Shown one piece after another: positions 26,049 to 34,041 of a DNA stretch of 64,000 bases. This DNA comes from Pyxidicoccus fallax. GTDB lineage: Bacteria > Myxococcota > Myxococcia > Myxococcales > Myxococcaceae. Location: assembly GCF_012933655.1 (NCBI RefSeq), contig NZ_JABBJJ010000008.1, positions 27,977 through 91,976 on the forward strand, written 5' to 3'. The position numbers and the translations under genes were made by a program. Each line of letters begins with the position of its first letter. Positions within the stretch are counted from its first letter, which is position 1. The notes under the pieces were generated by a model. The model worked only from the letters and a program-made list of their open reading frames with translations. It searched no databases and was not told the origin of the DNA.

Positions 26049-27716
26049 TCACCGTGCCTCCACGCCGCGCCGGCCCACCAGCGCGAGCACCGCCTGTCCC
26101 ACCACCACCAGCGCGACGAAGGCGCAGGCCAGCACCGCCGCCGCCGCCGGGTCCGCGTAGCTCTGCAGCTCGAACAGCAGCGTGCCCAGCACCTCCGAGC
26201 CCGCCGGCACCAACAGTACGGACATCGTTATCTCCGTCGCGCACGCGAGGAACGCCAGCACGAAGGCCACCGTGAGCGCCGGGCGCAGCAGCGGCAGCGG
26301 CGCGTCCACGAACGCGCGCACCGGCCCCGCGCCGCTCACCCGCGCGGCCTCCGCGAGCGACGGGTCGATTTGCGCCAGCGCCTCCGCGCTGTTGCGCGCC
26401 CCGAGCGCCAGGTACTTCGCCGCGTACGCGATGAGCAGCAGCCACGGCGTGTGCGCCAGCGCGAGCACGAAGGCCACGCGCTCCAGCAGGATGAAGCGCA
26501 GGTCTCGCGAGAAGGCCAGCAGCAGCGCCAGCGCCACCACCGTGCCCGGGACGGCGTAGGGCCATACCGCCAGCGCCTCCACTCCCGCGCCGAGCCGCCG
26601 GAAGCCTCGCTGGAGCACCGCCGCCGCGAGCCCCAGCAGGCACACCAGCCCTCCCGCGCCCGCGGCCAGCAGCAGGCTGCGCCCCGTGGCCCGCAGCGTG
26701 CGCGGCTCCAGCAGCACGCCGGACCAGTGCGCCAGCGTCAGCTCCCGCCACGCCAGCTCCGCGCCGAAGCTGCGCTGCAGGGACGTGAGGAGGATGGCCC
26801 CCAGCGGCAGCAGCACCAGCACCCCGCAGACGACGCCCACCACCGCCAGGGCGGGCCCTCGAGCGCGGCCCAGCGGGAAGGGCCGCGAGGCCATGCCCTT
26901 GCCCGCGCTCAGGCGCACGCGCCCGGAGCTCCCCAGCGCCCACGTCGCCACGAGCGCCAACGGCGTGAGCAGCAGGAGCGCGGTGGCCAGCGCCGCCGCC
27001 CGCGCCAGCCCCACGTCCCCGCCCAGCAGCACCAACTCATAGATGCGCGTGGTGAGCACCCGCGTGGGCGGCGACGCCGAGATGCCCAGCAGGTACGGCA
27101 CGCCGAAGGACGAGGCGGCCATGAGGAACACCATCACCGTGCCGGACAGCAGCGACGGCAGCGCGAGCGGCAGCGTCGTCGTCAGCAGCGCGCGCACGGG
27201 CGAGGCACCACACACGCGCGCCGCCTCCTCCAGCGCCGGGTCCACCCGCCGGAGCGCGGCGGCCCCCGCCAGCAGCACCAGCGGCAGTCCCGACAGCCCC
27301 TCGACGAAGGCGATGCCCGCGGGGCCGTAGATGTCGAAGGCGCCCTCGCCCAGCAGCCGGTTGAGGTAGCCCGCGCGAGGGCTCGCGAGCGACAGCCATC
27401 CCATGCCCCAGATGAACGCCGGAATCGCGGAGGGCAGGGTGAAGAGCACCGTGAAGGCGCCGCGCAGCGGCAGGTCCGTGCGGAACAGCAGCAGCGACAG
27501 CGGCGTGCCGAGCACCAGCGCGAGCACCGCCGCCCCCGCGGAGATGCCCAGCGTGTTCCCCAGCGCCCCGGTCTCCGAAGCCAGCCAGGACAGCCCCGCT
27601 TCGCCGTGCGCGCCCGTGCCCCGCAGCAGCAGCACCGCGACGGGCACGATGGCGAAGAAGAGCAGCGGCGCCAGCCACGCGCCCAGGCCGAGCCACCGCG
27701 CCCACGCCGCCCTCAT
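26049..27716 (-). CDS. ABC transporter permease, fused two-domain (FbpB-type)
   Basis: This 555-residue inner-membrane protein contains two homologous halves of about six membrane helices each. Each half has an EAA coupling loop: EEAARVCGASPVRALLTTTLPLALP (about 175-200) and AEAARVSGAGPVRAFVDAPLPLLRP (about 450-475). Fused permeases of this kind serve ferric iron and related oxyanion/polyamine importers. Its ATG overlaps the stop of the binding-protein gene (ATGA), indicating coupled translation. Substrate is inferred only from the family; Fe3+ is the first guess. Confidence 0.92.
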   Translation of the reverse strand: MRAAWARWLGLGAWLAPLLFFAIVPVAVLLLRGTGAHGEAGLSWLASETGALGNTLGISAGAAVLALVLGTPLSLLLFRTDLPLRGAFTVLFTLPSAIPAFIWGMGWLSLASPRAGYLNRLLGEGAFDIYGPAGIAFVEGLSGLPLVLLAGAAALRRVDPALEEAARVCGASPVRALLTTTLPLALPSLLSGTVMVFLMAASSFGVPYLLGISASPPTRVLTTRIYELVLLGGDVGLARAAALATALLLLTPLALVATWALGSSGRVRLSAGKGMASRPFPLGRARGPALAVVGVVCGVLVLLPLGAILLTSLQRSFGAELAWRELTLAHWSGVLLEPRTLRATGRSLLLAAGAGGLVCLLGLAAAVLQRGFRRLGAGVEALAVWPYAVPGTVVALALLLAFSRDLRFILLERVAFVLALAHTPWLLLIAYAAKYLALGARNSAEALAQIDPSLAEAARVSGAGPVRAFVDAPLPLLRPALTVAFVLAFLACATEITMSVLLVPAGSEVLGTLLFELQSYADPAAAAVLACAFVALVVVGQAVLALVGRRGVEAR

Positions 27717-28759
27717 CGCGCGAACGCCCGGGTGAAGGCTTCCTTGATGGCTCCGCCGCGCGTGAGCCCCAATTCCACCATCGCGGGCGTCCAGGGCTGG
27801 GAGCGCTCCAGCAACTTCTCCACCCCGGGCTCCCCCCGAGGCCCGCCGAGCCGTGGGTCCACCGCGTGCATGTCTCCCTTCTCGACGATGAGGCGCTGGC
27901 CCTCGGGGGACAGGAGCACGTCCAGCACGGCCTTCGCGGCCACCGGGTTGGGCGTCGTCGCGAACAGCGCCACCGGGCCTGGGATGACGACGGCGCCATC
28001 CGTGGGCCACACGATGCGCAAGGGGCTGCCGCGCGCCCGGGCGGCCAGGGCGTTCTCCAGCAGCAGCACGCCCGCGTCCGCCTCGCCGCTCTCCACCTTC
28101 TGCAGCACCGCCGCGTTGCCCCCCGCGACGATGGCGCCGCGCTCGCGCAGGCCGGTGAAGTACGCGTCGCCATACCGTGCCTGGCAGAACACCGCCCACG
28201 TGAAGGCCGTGCCCGAGGTGAGAGGGTCGCCAATGGCCACGCGCCCCTTCCACCGGCCATCCACCAGCTCGGCGAAGGAGGACGGCGGAGGCGTGGTGCC
28301 CTCGCGATGCACGAGCACCATGGTGGACAGACGGATGGCCGCGTAGCGCGCGTCCAGGTCCACCAGCGAGCGGGGAACCCGGAGCACGTACGGAGAGGCA
28401 TAGGGCGCGAAGGCCCGTTCCCGTGCGAGCCGCTCGTAGAGGAACGGGTCCGACGTCGCGAGCAGGTCCGCGCGGACCGCCCCCGCGGCGCGCTCGGCCT
28501 CCAGCCGGCTGGCCACCTTCTCGCTGCCGGCCTGATACCAGTGGACCTGCACGCCCGGGAGCTTCTCCTTCAGCAGCGGCTCCAACGCGTCCAGCACGTG
28601 CCGGTACATGGACGTGTAGACCCACACGTCCCCGGAGGGCGCGCCCTCGCTGGAGGCCGCGGGCCCGGACGAGGGCGCGGCGGACTCGATGCGGCACGCG
28701 ACGAGCAGGACGAGCGCGGCGGCGAGGCCGGCCCCCCGGAGCAGGGCTGGGAATGCCAT
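27713..28759 (-). CDS. ABC transporter substrate-binding lipoprotein (FbpA-like)
   Basis: This 348-residue periplasmic binding protein has a lipobox LLVAC at about residues 18-22. It has a type II binding-protein fold beginning VYTSMYRHVLDALEPLLKEKLPGVQVHWY, typical of FbpA and spermidine/putrescine-like receptors. A conserved GRVAIGDPLTSGTAFTW lies in the middle and VVIPGPVALFATTPNPVAAKAVLDVLLSPEGQRL in the second lobe. It is the first gene of the operon and should bind the imported ligand (Fe3+ most plausibly). The ATG carries AGGA immediately upstream. A short dyad GGAATG-C-CATTCC (28750-28762) spans the start codon. Confidence 0.9.
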   Translation of the reverse strand: MAFPALLRGAGLAAALVLLVACRIESAAPSSGPAASSEGAPSGDVWVYTSMYRHVLDALEPLLKEKLPGVQVHWYQAGSEKVASRLEAERAAGAVRADLLATSDPFLYERLARERAFAPYASPYVLRVPRSLVDLDARYAAIRLSTMVLVHREGTTPPPSSFAELVDGRWKGRVAIGDPLTSGTAFTWAVFCQARYGDAYFTGLRERGAIVAGGNAAVLQKVESGEADAGVLLLENALAARARGSPLRIVWPTDGAVVIPGPVALFATTPNPVAAKAVLDVLLSPEGQRLIVEKGDMHAVDPRLGGPRGEPGVEKLLERSQPWTPAMVELGLTRGGAIKEAFTRAFAR

Positions 28760-28990
28760 TCCTGGCGGATTATGCGGAACGGGAGCGGAAAGTCACCGTC
28801 CGTGCTTGACGCACCTGTATTGCAATTGTTTCGGCGACGGCAAGAAAGCCTCCAGGGCGCAAGCATTCACGGCGGGAAGCCCGCGTCGCCTGGAGGGGCT
28901 TCGGTCGCGTCCTAGACTCGGCGGTGGTGGTCCGCGCCGCGCGAGCGGGGACCCCTGTCGGCGGAAGCCGGCATCACCGGGAGGAGTCCC

Positions 28991-29311
28991 ATGCAAGCGA
29001 AGCGCTCCGCTGTGAGGAAGTCGTGGCTTCACCTGTGCGTTGCCGCTGGCGCCGTGCTCGCCATCGGCTGTGGCTCGGGTATCGACCTGGAAGAGGGTGA
29101 GGCACCGGCGGAGACCCCGACGGTACGCGCGCAGTCGGAGGAGTGCCCGGGAAGCCAGGGCTACTGCGAGGCGGCCTCGGGCAGTGTCTTCTGCGGTCCC
29201 GGTCGCCCCAGGGCCAGCGCGTTCCAGACGTCGGACGGAGGCTGGTGCATCCACTGGACGGCCTGCGGCATGGACAGGCCCATCTGCGACCCGAGCAACA
29301 CCGAGAACTGA
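28991..29311 (+). CDS. small Cys-rich secreted lipoprotein
   Basis: This 106-residue protein has a lipoprotein-type signal (VLAIGC at about residue 27), a short acidic linker, then a compact C-terminal module with six Cys (CPGSQGYC, FCGPG, WCIHWTACG, ICDP). The module is likely disulfide-bonded. I recognise no family. GGGAGGAG directly upstream sets the ATG. A gene-end hairpin follows at 29329-29354. In the 231 nt before it, GCGGGAAGCCC-GCGTCGCC-TGGAGG (from about 28870) and GCGGAAGCCGGCATCACCGGGAGG (from about 28960) are imperfect copies of each other. Confidence 0.65.
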   Translation: MQAKRSAVRKSWLHLCVAAGAVLAIGCGSGIDLEEGEAPAETPTVRAQSEECPGSQGYCEAASGSVFCGPGRPRASAFQTSDGGWCIHWTACGMDRPICDPSNTEN

Positions 29312-29328
29312 GCGCGGCGCGCGGTAAC

Positions 29329-29354
29329 GGCCCTCCAGCGGGAGGTGGAGGGCC
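29329..29354 (+). terminator. terminator-like hairpin after the Cys-rich lipoprotein
   Basis: GGCCCTCCA (29329-29337) pairs perfectly with TGGAGGGCC (29346-29354) around an 8-nt loop. No T-run follows. It opens a 382-nt region (29312-29693) without genes; the rest of that region holds only the palindromes upstream of the TetR gene. Confidence 0.55.
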
Positions 29355-29630
29355 ACTCTCTTCGGAGCGCAGGGCGCCCCAGTGGTGCACGTACCGTCAG
29401 GTCGTGAGCGGCACTCGGGGACCTTCTTCACTATCGGGGGCCACGCAACGGAGCCCTCGAATCGACGAGGCGCGATTCGGGGTGCACTGCGGATGAGGCC
29501 GTCCGCCGGAGCTGCGCGGGAAGTCGCACGCGGCGTGGTCGTGTGGGGGAGAGGTCCGCACGCATGAACGTGCGGCGTTGACGCCCGACTCCCCAGGTGC
29601 GGCGCCCCGTCCATCCCTGTCAGACCCCGG

Positions 29631-29668
29631 CGGTATACCGGGCTCTGTGGAAGGAACGCTCCTTCCAC
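29631..29668 (+). promoter_or_regulatory. palindromes upstream of the TetR gene (probable operator)
   Basis: CGGTATACCG (29631-29640) is a perfect 10-bp palindrome. GTGGAAGGA (29647-29655), ACGC, TCCTTCCAC (29660-29668) is a perfect 9-bp inverted repeat ending 25 nt before the regulator start. TetR-type regulators usually bind such sites to control themselves. Confidence 0.5.
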
Positions 29669-29693
29669 GGGGTGGGCTTTCAGGAGGGCGGGG

Positions 29694-30443
29694 ATGGAGA
29701 GGGGCATGTGGATTCTGGAGCAGCACCACGCTCACGTCATGCGCGTGGCGGCGGAGCTCCTGTCGCAGCGCGGCTACGACAACGTGCGGGCGGAAGACCT
29801 GGCCCGGGCCGCGAGCGTGTCGGTGGGGACGCTGTACCGCCGCTACGGTGACAAGCACCGCTTTGCCCTCGCGGTGCGGGACTTCGCCGAGCAGGACCTC
29901 TGCGACGTCGCGCGCTCCACCTTCGAGGGGTGCTACCGGAGGTCGAAGCTGGACTTCCGCGAGGCCTTCCTCGCCTTCTGGGGAGAGCTGGTCTGGTGGG
30001 CGGCGGCGCAGCCGGGGCTCTTCGGCTTCGCCTTCCTGCACTGGCACCCGCGGGCCCTGGAGGAGCGCTCACCCGGCGAGGCGGCGCGGGAGATGGTGCG
30101 AGAGGTCCTCCGACAGGGGGAGCGGGAGGGCGTGCTGGCGCCGGGAGCTGCCCGGGCGGGCGAGGGGCTCGTGTGGGGCACGCTGACGCAGCTGGTGCGC
30201 GAGGCGGTGTGGGCCGAGGTGCCGGTGGACGAGAACGACGCCCACGCCGCGGGCCAGGTCCTCTGGCGTGCCCTGCGGCGGACGGAGGACTCCGGGCCTT
30301 CGGGGGCGGGTCATCCGCCTCCCGACGCGACGTCCACCGAGGACTCGGGGCCGGGCCAGCCTCCTCCCGACGCGACGTCCACCGAGGACTCGGGGCTGGG
30401 TCAGCCGCCTTCCGACGCTACGCCCGCCGACGGCTCGGGGCCC
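29694..30443 (+). CDS. TetR/AcrR-family regulator without an in-frame stop
   Basis: The N-terminal 60 residues form a TetR-type helix-turn-helix (VMRVAAELLSQRGYDNVRAEDLARAASVSVGTLYRRYGDKHRF). A helical ligand/dimer domain of about 130 residues follows. AGGAGG sits 7 nt before the ATG. After about residue 197 the sequence becomes Ser/Thr/Asp/Pro repeats (TEDSGPGQPPPDATS) encoded by a 45-bp tandem repeat. No stop occurs in this frame until 33368, so a literal reading would run antisense through the next two genes. I cut the feature where the convergent permease gene ends. The natural stop was probably lost by the repeat expansion or a frameshift in it. Confidence 0.6.
30285..30440 (+). repeat. 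45-bp tandem repeat in the tail of the TetR gene
   Basis: There are three copies plus a partial: 30285-30338 (54 bp, with a 9-bp insertion), 30339-30383, 30384-30428 and a degenerate start after 30429. The unit encodes EDSG-GQPP-DATST. Copies 2 and 3 differ at only a few positions, consistent with recent slippage or duplication. The tract abuts the 3' end of the convergent permease gene. Confidence 0.75.
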
Positions 30444-32879
30444 TCAGTCCCCCCGGAGCACGATGGCGGGCGGGATTCGCGAGGCGCGACGCGCGGGCAG
30501 CAGGGCGGCGAGGAAGGCCACCGCGCCGAGCATCGCCACCACCGCTACATAGGTGAGCGGGTCGATGGGCCGCACGCCGCTGAGCAGGTGCGTGAGCGCG
30601 CGGCTGGCGCCGGCGGCGAGCACGAGGCCGAGGAGGAGCCCCGCTCCCGTGAGCCGCAGGTACCGGTCCAGCACCATGCCCGTCACCTGGTCCTCGCGCG
30701 CGCCCAGCGCCATGCGGATGCCCAGCTCGCGGGTGCGCTGGAGCACCGCGTACGCCACCACCCCGTAGAGCCCCACCGCCGCGAGCACCATGGCGACGCC
30801 GGCGAAGGCACCCACCAGCAGCAGGTAGAAGCGCAGCGGGGCCACCGTGCCGTCCACCACCGAGGAGAGAGTGCGCACGCTGCCCAAAGCGAGGCTCGCG
30901 TCGAGCGCGCGAATCTCGGCGCGCACCGCCGAGGCCAGCGCGAGCGGCTCGCCCGACGTGCGCAGCAGCAGCACCATGCCCGTGCCGCGCGCCTGCTCGT
31001 AGGGCACGTACAGCTCGGGCACCGGCGGCGTGGCGGGCCCGTCGAGGGCCTGGTCCTCCACGATGCCCACCACCCGGCCGCCGAACGCGCCGCTGCCCCA
31101 GTCCGTCCCCGTCTCCACCGTGTGGCCGATGGGGTCCTCGCCGGGCCAGAAGCGGCGGGCCGCCTCGGCGTTCACCAGCACCGCGCGCCCTCCCGCGCCC
31201 CTGTCCTCGGCCGTGAGCCCCCGGCCGCGCAGCACCTTCACGCGCATGGCCTCCAGCGCGCCCGGCGTGACGATGCGGACCCGGGTCTCCCACGGGCTGG
31301 TCCCCGGGGGCACGGGCCGCTGCGAGTCCTTCAGCGGGGTGGTCCACCTGATGCCACCGTCCATGGGCAGGACGCTCACCGCGCCGGCCGCCTCCACGCC
31401 GGGCAGCGCGCGCAGCCGCTCCAGGAGCGGGTCATAGAAGGCGGCGGGGGCCGCGGTGCCGAAGCGGTAGCGCAGCGTGGGCAGCTCGAGCTTCACCGTG
31501 AGGACGCCCTCGGGCTGGAAGCCGAGCGGGGCGCGCTGCAGGTGCACGAAGCTGCGCAGGAGCAGGCCCGCGCTCACCAGCAGCAGCACCGCGAGCGCCG
31601 TCTCGCCGATGATGAGGGCGGAGCGGGTGCGGTGCCGGTGCGCGCCCCCACCACCGCCCCCGCCAAGGGAGCGCAGGCTCCGCCCCAGGTCCACGCGCGA
31701 GGCGTGCAGCGCCGGCACGAGGCCGAAGAGGAATGTGGTGAGCACCGACAGCCCGGCGGTGAAGGCCAGCACGGCACGGTCCAGCGACACCTCCTCGATG
31801 CGGGGGATGTCGCGAGGGCCCAGCACGGCCAGCGCGTCCAGCGCCCACATTGCGGCGAGCAGGCCCGCCGCGCCGCCGAGGAGGGAGAGCAGGGCGCTCT
31901 CCAACAGCAGCTCGCGCGCGAGCCGGCCCCGGCTGGCACCCAGGGCGAGCCGGACGGACAGCTCCCCCTCGCGCGAGGCGGCGCGGGCCAGCAACAGGTG
32001 GGTGAGGTTCGCGCAGGCGATGAGCAGCACCAGCCCCACCGCGCCCATCAGCAAGAGGAGCGAGGGGCGCGTGCGGCCCAGCAGCACATCGCGAAGCAGC
32101 TCCACGCTCGCGCCCTTCTCCGCGTTGGTCTTCGGATACTGCTCGGCCAGCCGGCCGGCGATGGCGGCGACGTCGGCGCGGGCTCCCTCCAGGCTCACGC
32201 CCGGGGCGAGCCGGCCGTACACCTCCAGCCAGTGCGAGCCGCGCGCCTCCGGCTTCACCATGGGGGCTTCCCACATCAAGGGCGTCCACATTCGCGCGCG
32301 CGACGGGAAGTCGAAGCCGGGCGCCGCCACGCCCACCACCGTCCAGGGCTCGGAGCCGCCGAAGTGCATCGAGCGGCCGAGCACCGAGGGGCTGCCGCCG
32401 TAGCGGCGCTGCCACAGCTCGTGGGAAATCACCGCCACCTTCGGTGCGCCCGGCGCGTCGTCACTGTCCTGGAGCCCTCGGCCGAGCTGGATGCGCACGC
32501 CGAGTCCCTGGAAGAAGCCGGCCGTCACGAGGCCGCCCTGCACCCGCTCGGGAGAGGTCTCCGGGCCGTCGGCGGCGAGCGTCATCTCCGCGCTCGCCAC
32601 GCCGAAGAGGCTGTCGAAGGCGCGGGCCTGCTCGCGCATGTCCCTCAAGTCCAGCGGCGAGGTGGGGCCGGGGCCCTGCCGGCCCACCGTGTACACGCGC
32701 ACCAGCCGGGCGTCGTCGTGCATGGGCAGCGGGCGCAGCAGCACCGCGTGCACCACGCTGAAGATGGCCGCGTTGGCGCCGATGCCGAGCGCCAGGGTCA
32801 GCACGGCCACCAGCGTGAAGGTGGGGCTCCGGCGCAGCCGGCGCAGCGCGAGCCGGAGGTCCTGGAGGAGGGTGTCCAT
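30444..32879 (-). CDS. MacB/FtsX-like ABC permease of the ADOP type
   Basis: This 811-residue inner-membrane protein is an ADOP (duplicated orphan permease) of the kind common in Acidobacteria and myxobacteria. Residues 1-50 hold the first helix (FTLVAVLTLALGIGANAAIFSVVHAVLLRPLP). A periplasmic MacB_PCD domain follows, then three helices (about 275-400), a second periplasmic domain and three C-terminal helices ending in RRASRIPPAIVLRGD. ARAASREGELSVRLALGASRGRLARELL and RTRELGIRMALGAREDQVTGMVL are the paired FtsX motifs. No ATPase gene is adjacent. A Gly-rich run (eight Gly) sits near residue 405. The start MDTLLQD is preferred over the in-frame ATG at 32897. Confidence 0.9.
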   Translation of the reverse strand: MDTLLQDLRLALRRLRRSPTFTLVAVLTLALGIGANAAIFSVVHAVLLRPLPMHDDARLVRVYTVGRQGPGPTSPLDLRDMREQARAFDSLFGVASAEMTLAADGPETSPERVQGGLVTAGFFQGLGVRIQLGRGLQDSDDAPGAPKVAVISHELWQRRYGGSPSVLGRSMHFGGSEPWTVVGVAAPGFDFPSRARMWTPLMWEAPMVKPEARGSHWLEVYGRLAPGVSLEGARADVAAIAGRLAEQYPKTNAEKGASVELLRDVLLGRTRPSLLLLMGAVGLVLLIACANLTHLLLARAASREGELSVRLALGASRGRLARELLLESALLSLLGGAAGLLAAMWALDALAVLGPRDIPRIEEVSLDRAVLAFTAGLSVLTTFLFGLVPALHASRVDLGRSLRSLGGGGGGGAHRHRTRSALIIGETALAVLLLVSAGLLLRSFVHLQRAPLGFQPEGVLTVKLELPTLRYRFGTAAPAAFYDPLLERLRALPGVEAAGAVSVLPMDGGIRWTTPLKDSQRPVPPGTSPWETRVRIVTPGALEAMRVKVLRGRGLTAEDRGAGGRAVLVNAEAARRFWPGEDPIGHTVETGTDWGSGAFGGRVVGIVEDQALDGPATPPVPELYVPYEQARGTGMVLLLRTSGEPLALASAVRAEIRALDASLALGSVRTLSSVVDGTVAPLRFYLLLVGAFAGVAMVLAAVGLYGVVAYAVLQRTRELGIRMALGAREDQVTGMVLDRYLRLTGAGLLLGLVLAAGASRALTHLLSGVRPIDPLTYVAVVAMLGAVAFLAALLPARRASRIPPAIVLRGD

Positions 32880-33020
32880 TCCAGGAGCCGCGAGCATGGA
32901 CCATGCCAGCCCCCGCGGCCAGCCCCCTCCGGGCGGTGGGCCGGCCCGGACGGAGGGCGGGGTGCCCGGCGCTGGGAAACCGAATCCCGCTTCCGGACAG
33001 GCCCCCGCGGCGGTGGAGCC

Positions 33021-33419
33021 TCAGAAGGGCTCGAAGCAGTCGTAGTTGCGCTGGGAGATGATGCGACCGTCCTGGAAGGTGAGGAACATGCCGCACGTGG
33101 CGCGCAGGGTGTCTCCGGCGGCCAGCGTGCGCAGGGGCACGGCGAGCGTGCCGCTCCAGTCCACCTCCAGCGCCACGGTGTCGCCCTGGGCCAGGGTATT
33201 GCGGACGGCGTAGCGCTGCGAGGACAGGAGCTTGCGTCCCTTCTCGGCGCCTGCGAGCAGCGCCGTCAGGCCCCGCGTCTGCCCCGTGCGGGTGAGCGCG
33301 TTGGGGTACTCGCGCTGCTCCACCTGGGGGTGGAAGAAGGCGGCCAGCGCCTCCCCCGTCGCTCCTGACTCCAGGGCCTGGAGGTAGCGCAGCGCCGTGT
33401 CGAGGTTCGTCGTGGACAT
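33021..33419 (-). CDS. SnoaL-like (NTF2-fold) protein
   Basis: This 132-residue cytoplasmic protein has the NTF2/SnoaL cone fold signature: an N-terminal helix pair with ATGEALAAFFHPQVEQREYP, then beta-strands VALEVDWSGTLAV and FLTFQDGRIISQRNYDCFEP. Such proteins are small isomerases, lyases or orphan ligand-binders. GGGAGGA precedes the ATG. It is divergent from the MarR gene across a 69-nt region carrying two CAAC-N4-GTTG dyads, so it is the likely MarR target. Substrate unknown. Confidence 0.85.
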   Translation of the reverse strand: MSTTNLDTALRYLQALESGATGEALAAFFHPQVEQREYPNALTRTGQTRGLTALLAGAEKGRKLLSSQRYAVRNTLAQGDTVALEVDWSGTLAVPLRTLAAGDTLRATCGMFLTFQDGRIISQRNYDCFEPF

Positions 33420-33442
33420 GAGGTCCTCCCAGGGAAGATGCA

Positions 33443-33468
33443 CAACCCATGTTGCACAACCCGGGTTG
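33443..33468. promoter_or_regulatory. MarR operator: two tandem CAAC-N4-GTTG dyads
   Basis: CAACCCATGTTG (33443-33454) and CAACCCGGGTTG (33457-33468) are two copies of the same dyad with a 14-bp centre-to-centre step. The second lies in a perfect 16-bp palindrome, CACAACCCGGGTTGTG (33455-33470). They fill the region between the divergent SnoaL-like and MarR genes. Confidence 0.7.
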
Positions 33469-33488
33469 TGGATGCAAGACGGGAGGCC

Positions 33489-33983
33489 ATGTCACGTCGG
33501 AAGGAAGACGCGTCCGTGCGGCTCGAGTCGCTGGATTTGGGCTACCTCGCCCTCTTCGTGGGGCAGCGGGTGAACGAGCAGGTGCTGGAGGACATCCACG
33601 CCGCGGGCTTCACGGGCCTGCGCCACGCGCACGGCTATGTCTTCCAGCACCTGTTGGGAGGCCCGCGTTCCATCAGCGAGCTGGCGGAGCTGCTGGAGGT
33701 GACGCAGCAGGCTGCGTCCAAGACGGTGGCCGAGCTGGAGGCGCTGGGCTACGTGGAGCGGACGGCGTCCGAGGACGCGCGCGTGCGGCGGGTGGCGCTG
33801 TCCGCGCGGGGACAGGCGGCGGTGGAGCGCACGCGCGCCCTCCGGGCCGGGCTGCAGAAGCGCTTCGAGCGGCAGCACGGGGCGGCGGCGGTGGACGCGG
33901 CGCGCAAGCTGCTGGCGGCGGTGCTCACCTCGCTGGGCGGCGCCGAGGCGGTACGGGCCCGGCGGGTGCGGGCGCCCCGCTAG
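33489..33983 (+). CDS. MarR-family regulator
   Basis: This 164-residue protein is a winged-helix regulator of the MarR family. The recognition helix region is PRSISELAELLEVTQQAASKTVAELEALGYVERTASEDARVRRVALSARG, with the wing in EDARVRR. GGGAGG precedes the ATG; an upstream in-frame ATG at 33438 overlaps the operator and was rejected. It is transcribed away from the SnoaL-like gene, and the two dyads between them are the obvious binding sites. The inducing ligand is unknown. Confidence 0.88.
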   Translation: MSRRKEDASVRLESLDLGYLALFVGQRVNEQVLEDIHAAGFTGLRHAHGYVFQHLLGGPRSISELAELLEVTQQAASKTVAELEALGYVERTASEDARVRRVALSARGQAAVERTRALRAGLQKRFERQHGAAAVDAARKLLAAVLTSLGGAEAVRARRVRAPR

Positions 33984-34041
33984 GAGGGGCGGGGCGCCGG
34001 GTCAGGGCAGCCCCGCGCGCGGTTGTGCCATGCTCCCGCGC

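Noticed and set aside
28793..29707. 304-codon minus-strand frame over the Cys-rich lipoprotein
   Set aside because: It has no recognisable domain, overlaps a better gene with strong ribosome-binding site, and shows shadow-like composition.
30444..33368. Large plus-strand protein antisense to the permease
   Set aside because: It is a composition shadow of the minus-strand permease: the aligned antisense frame has stops only where TTA, CTA or TCA codons would be.
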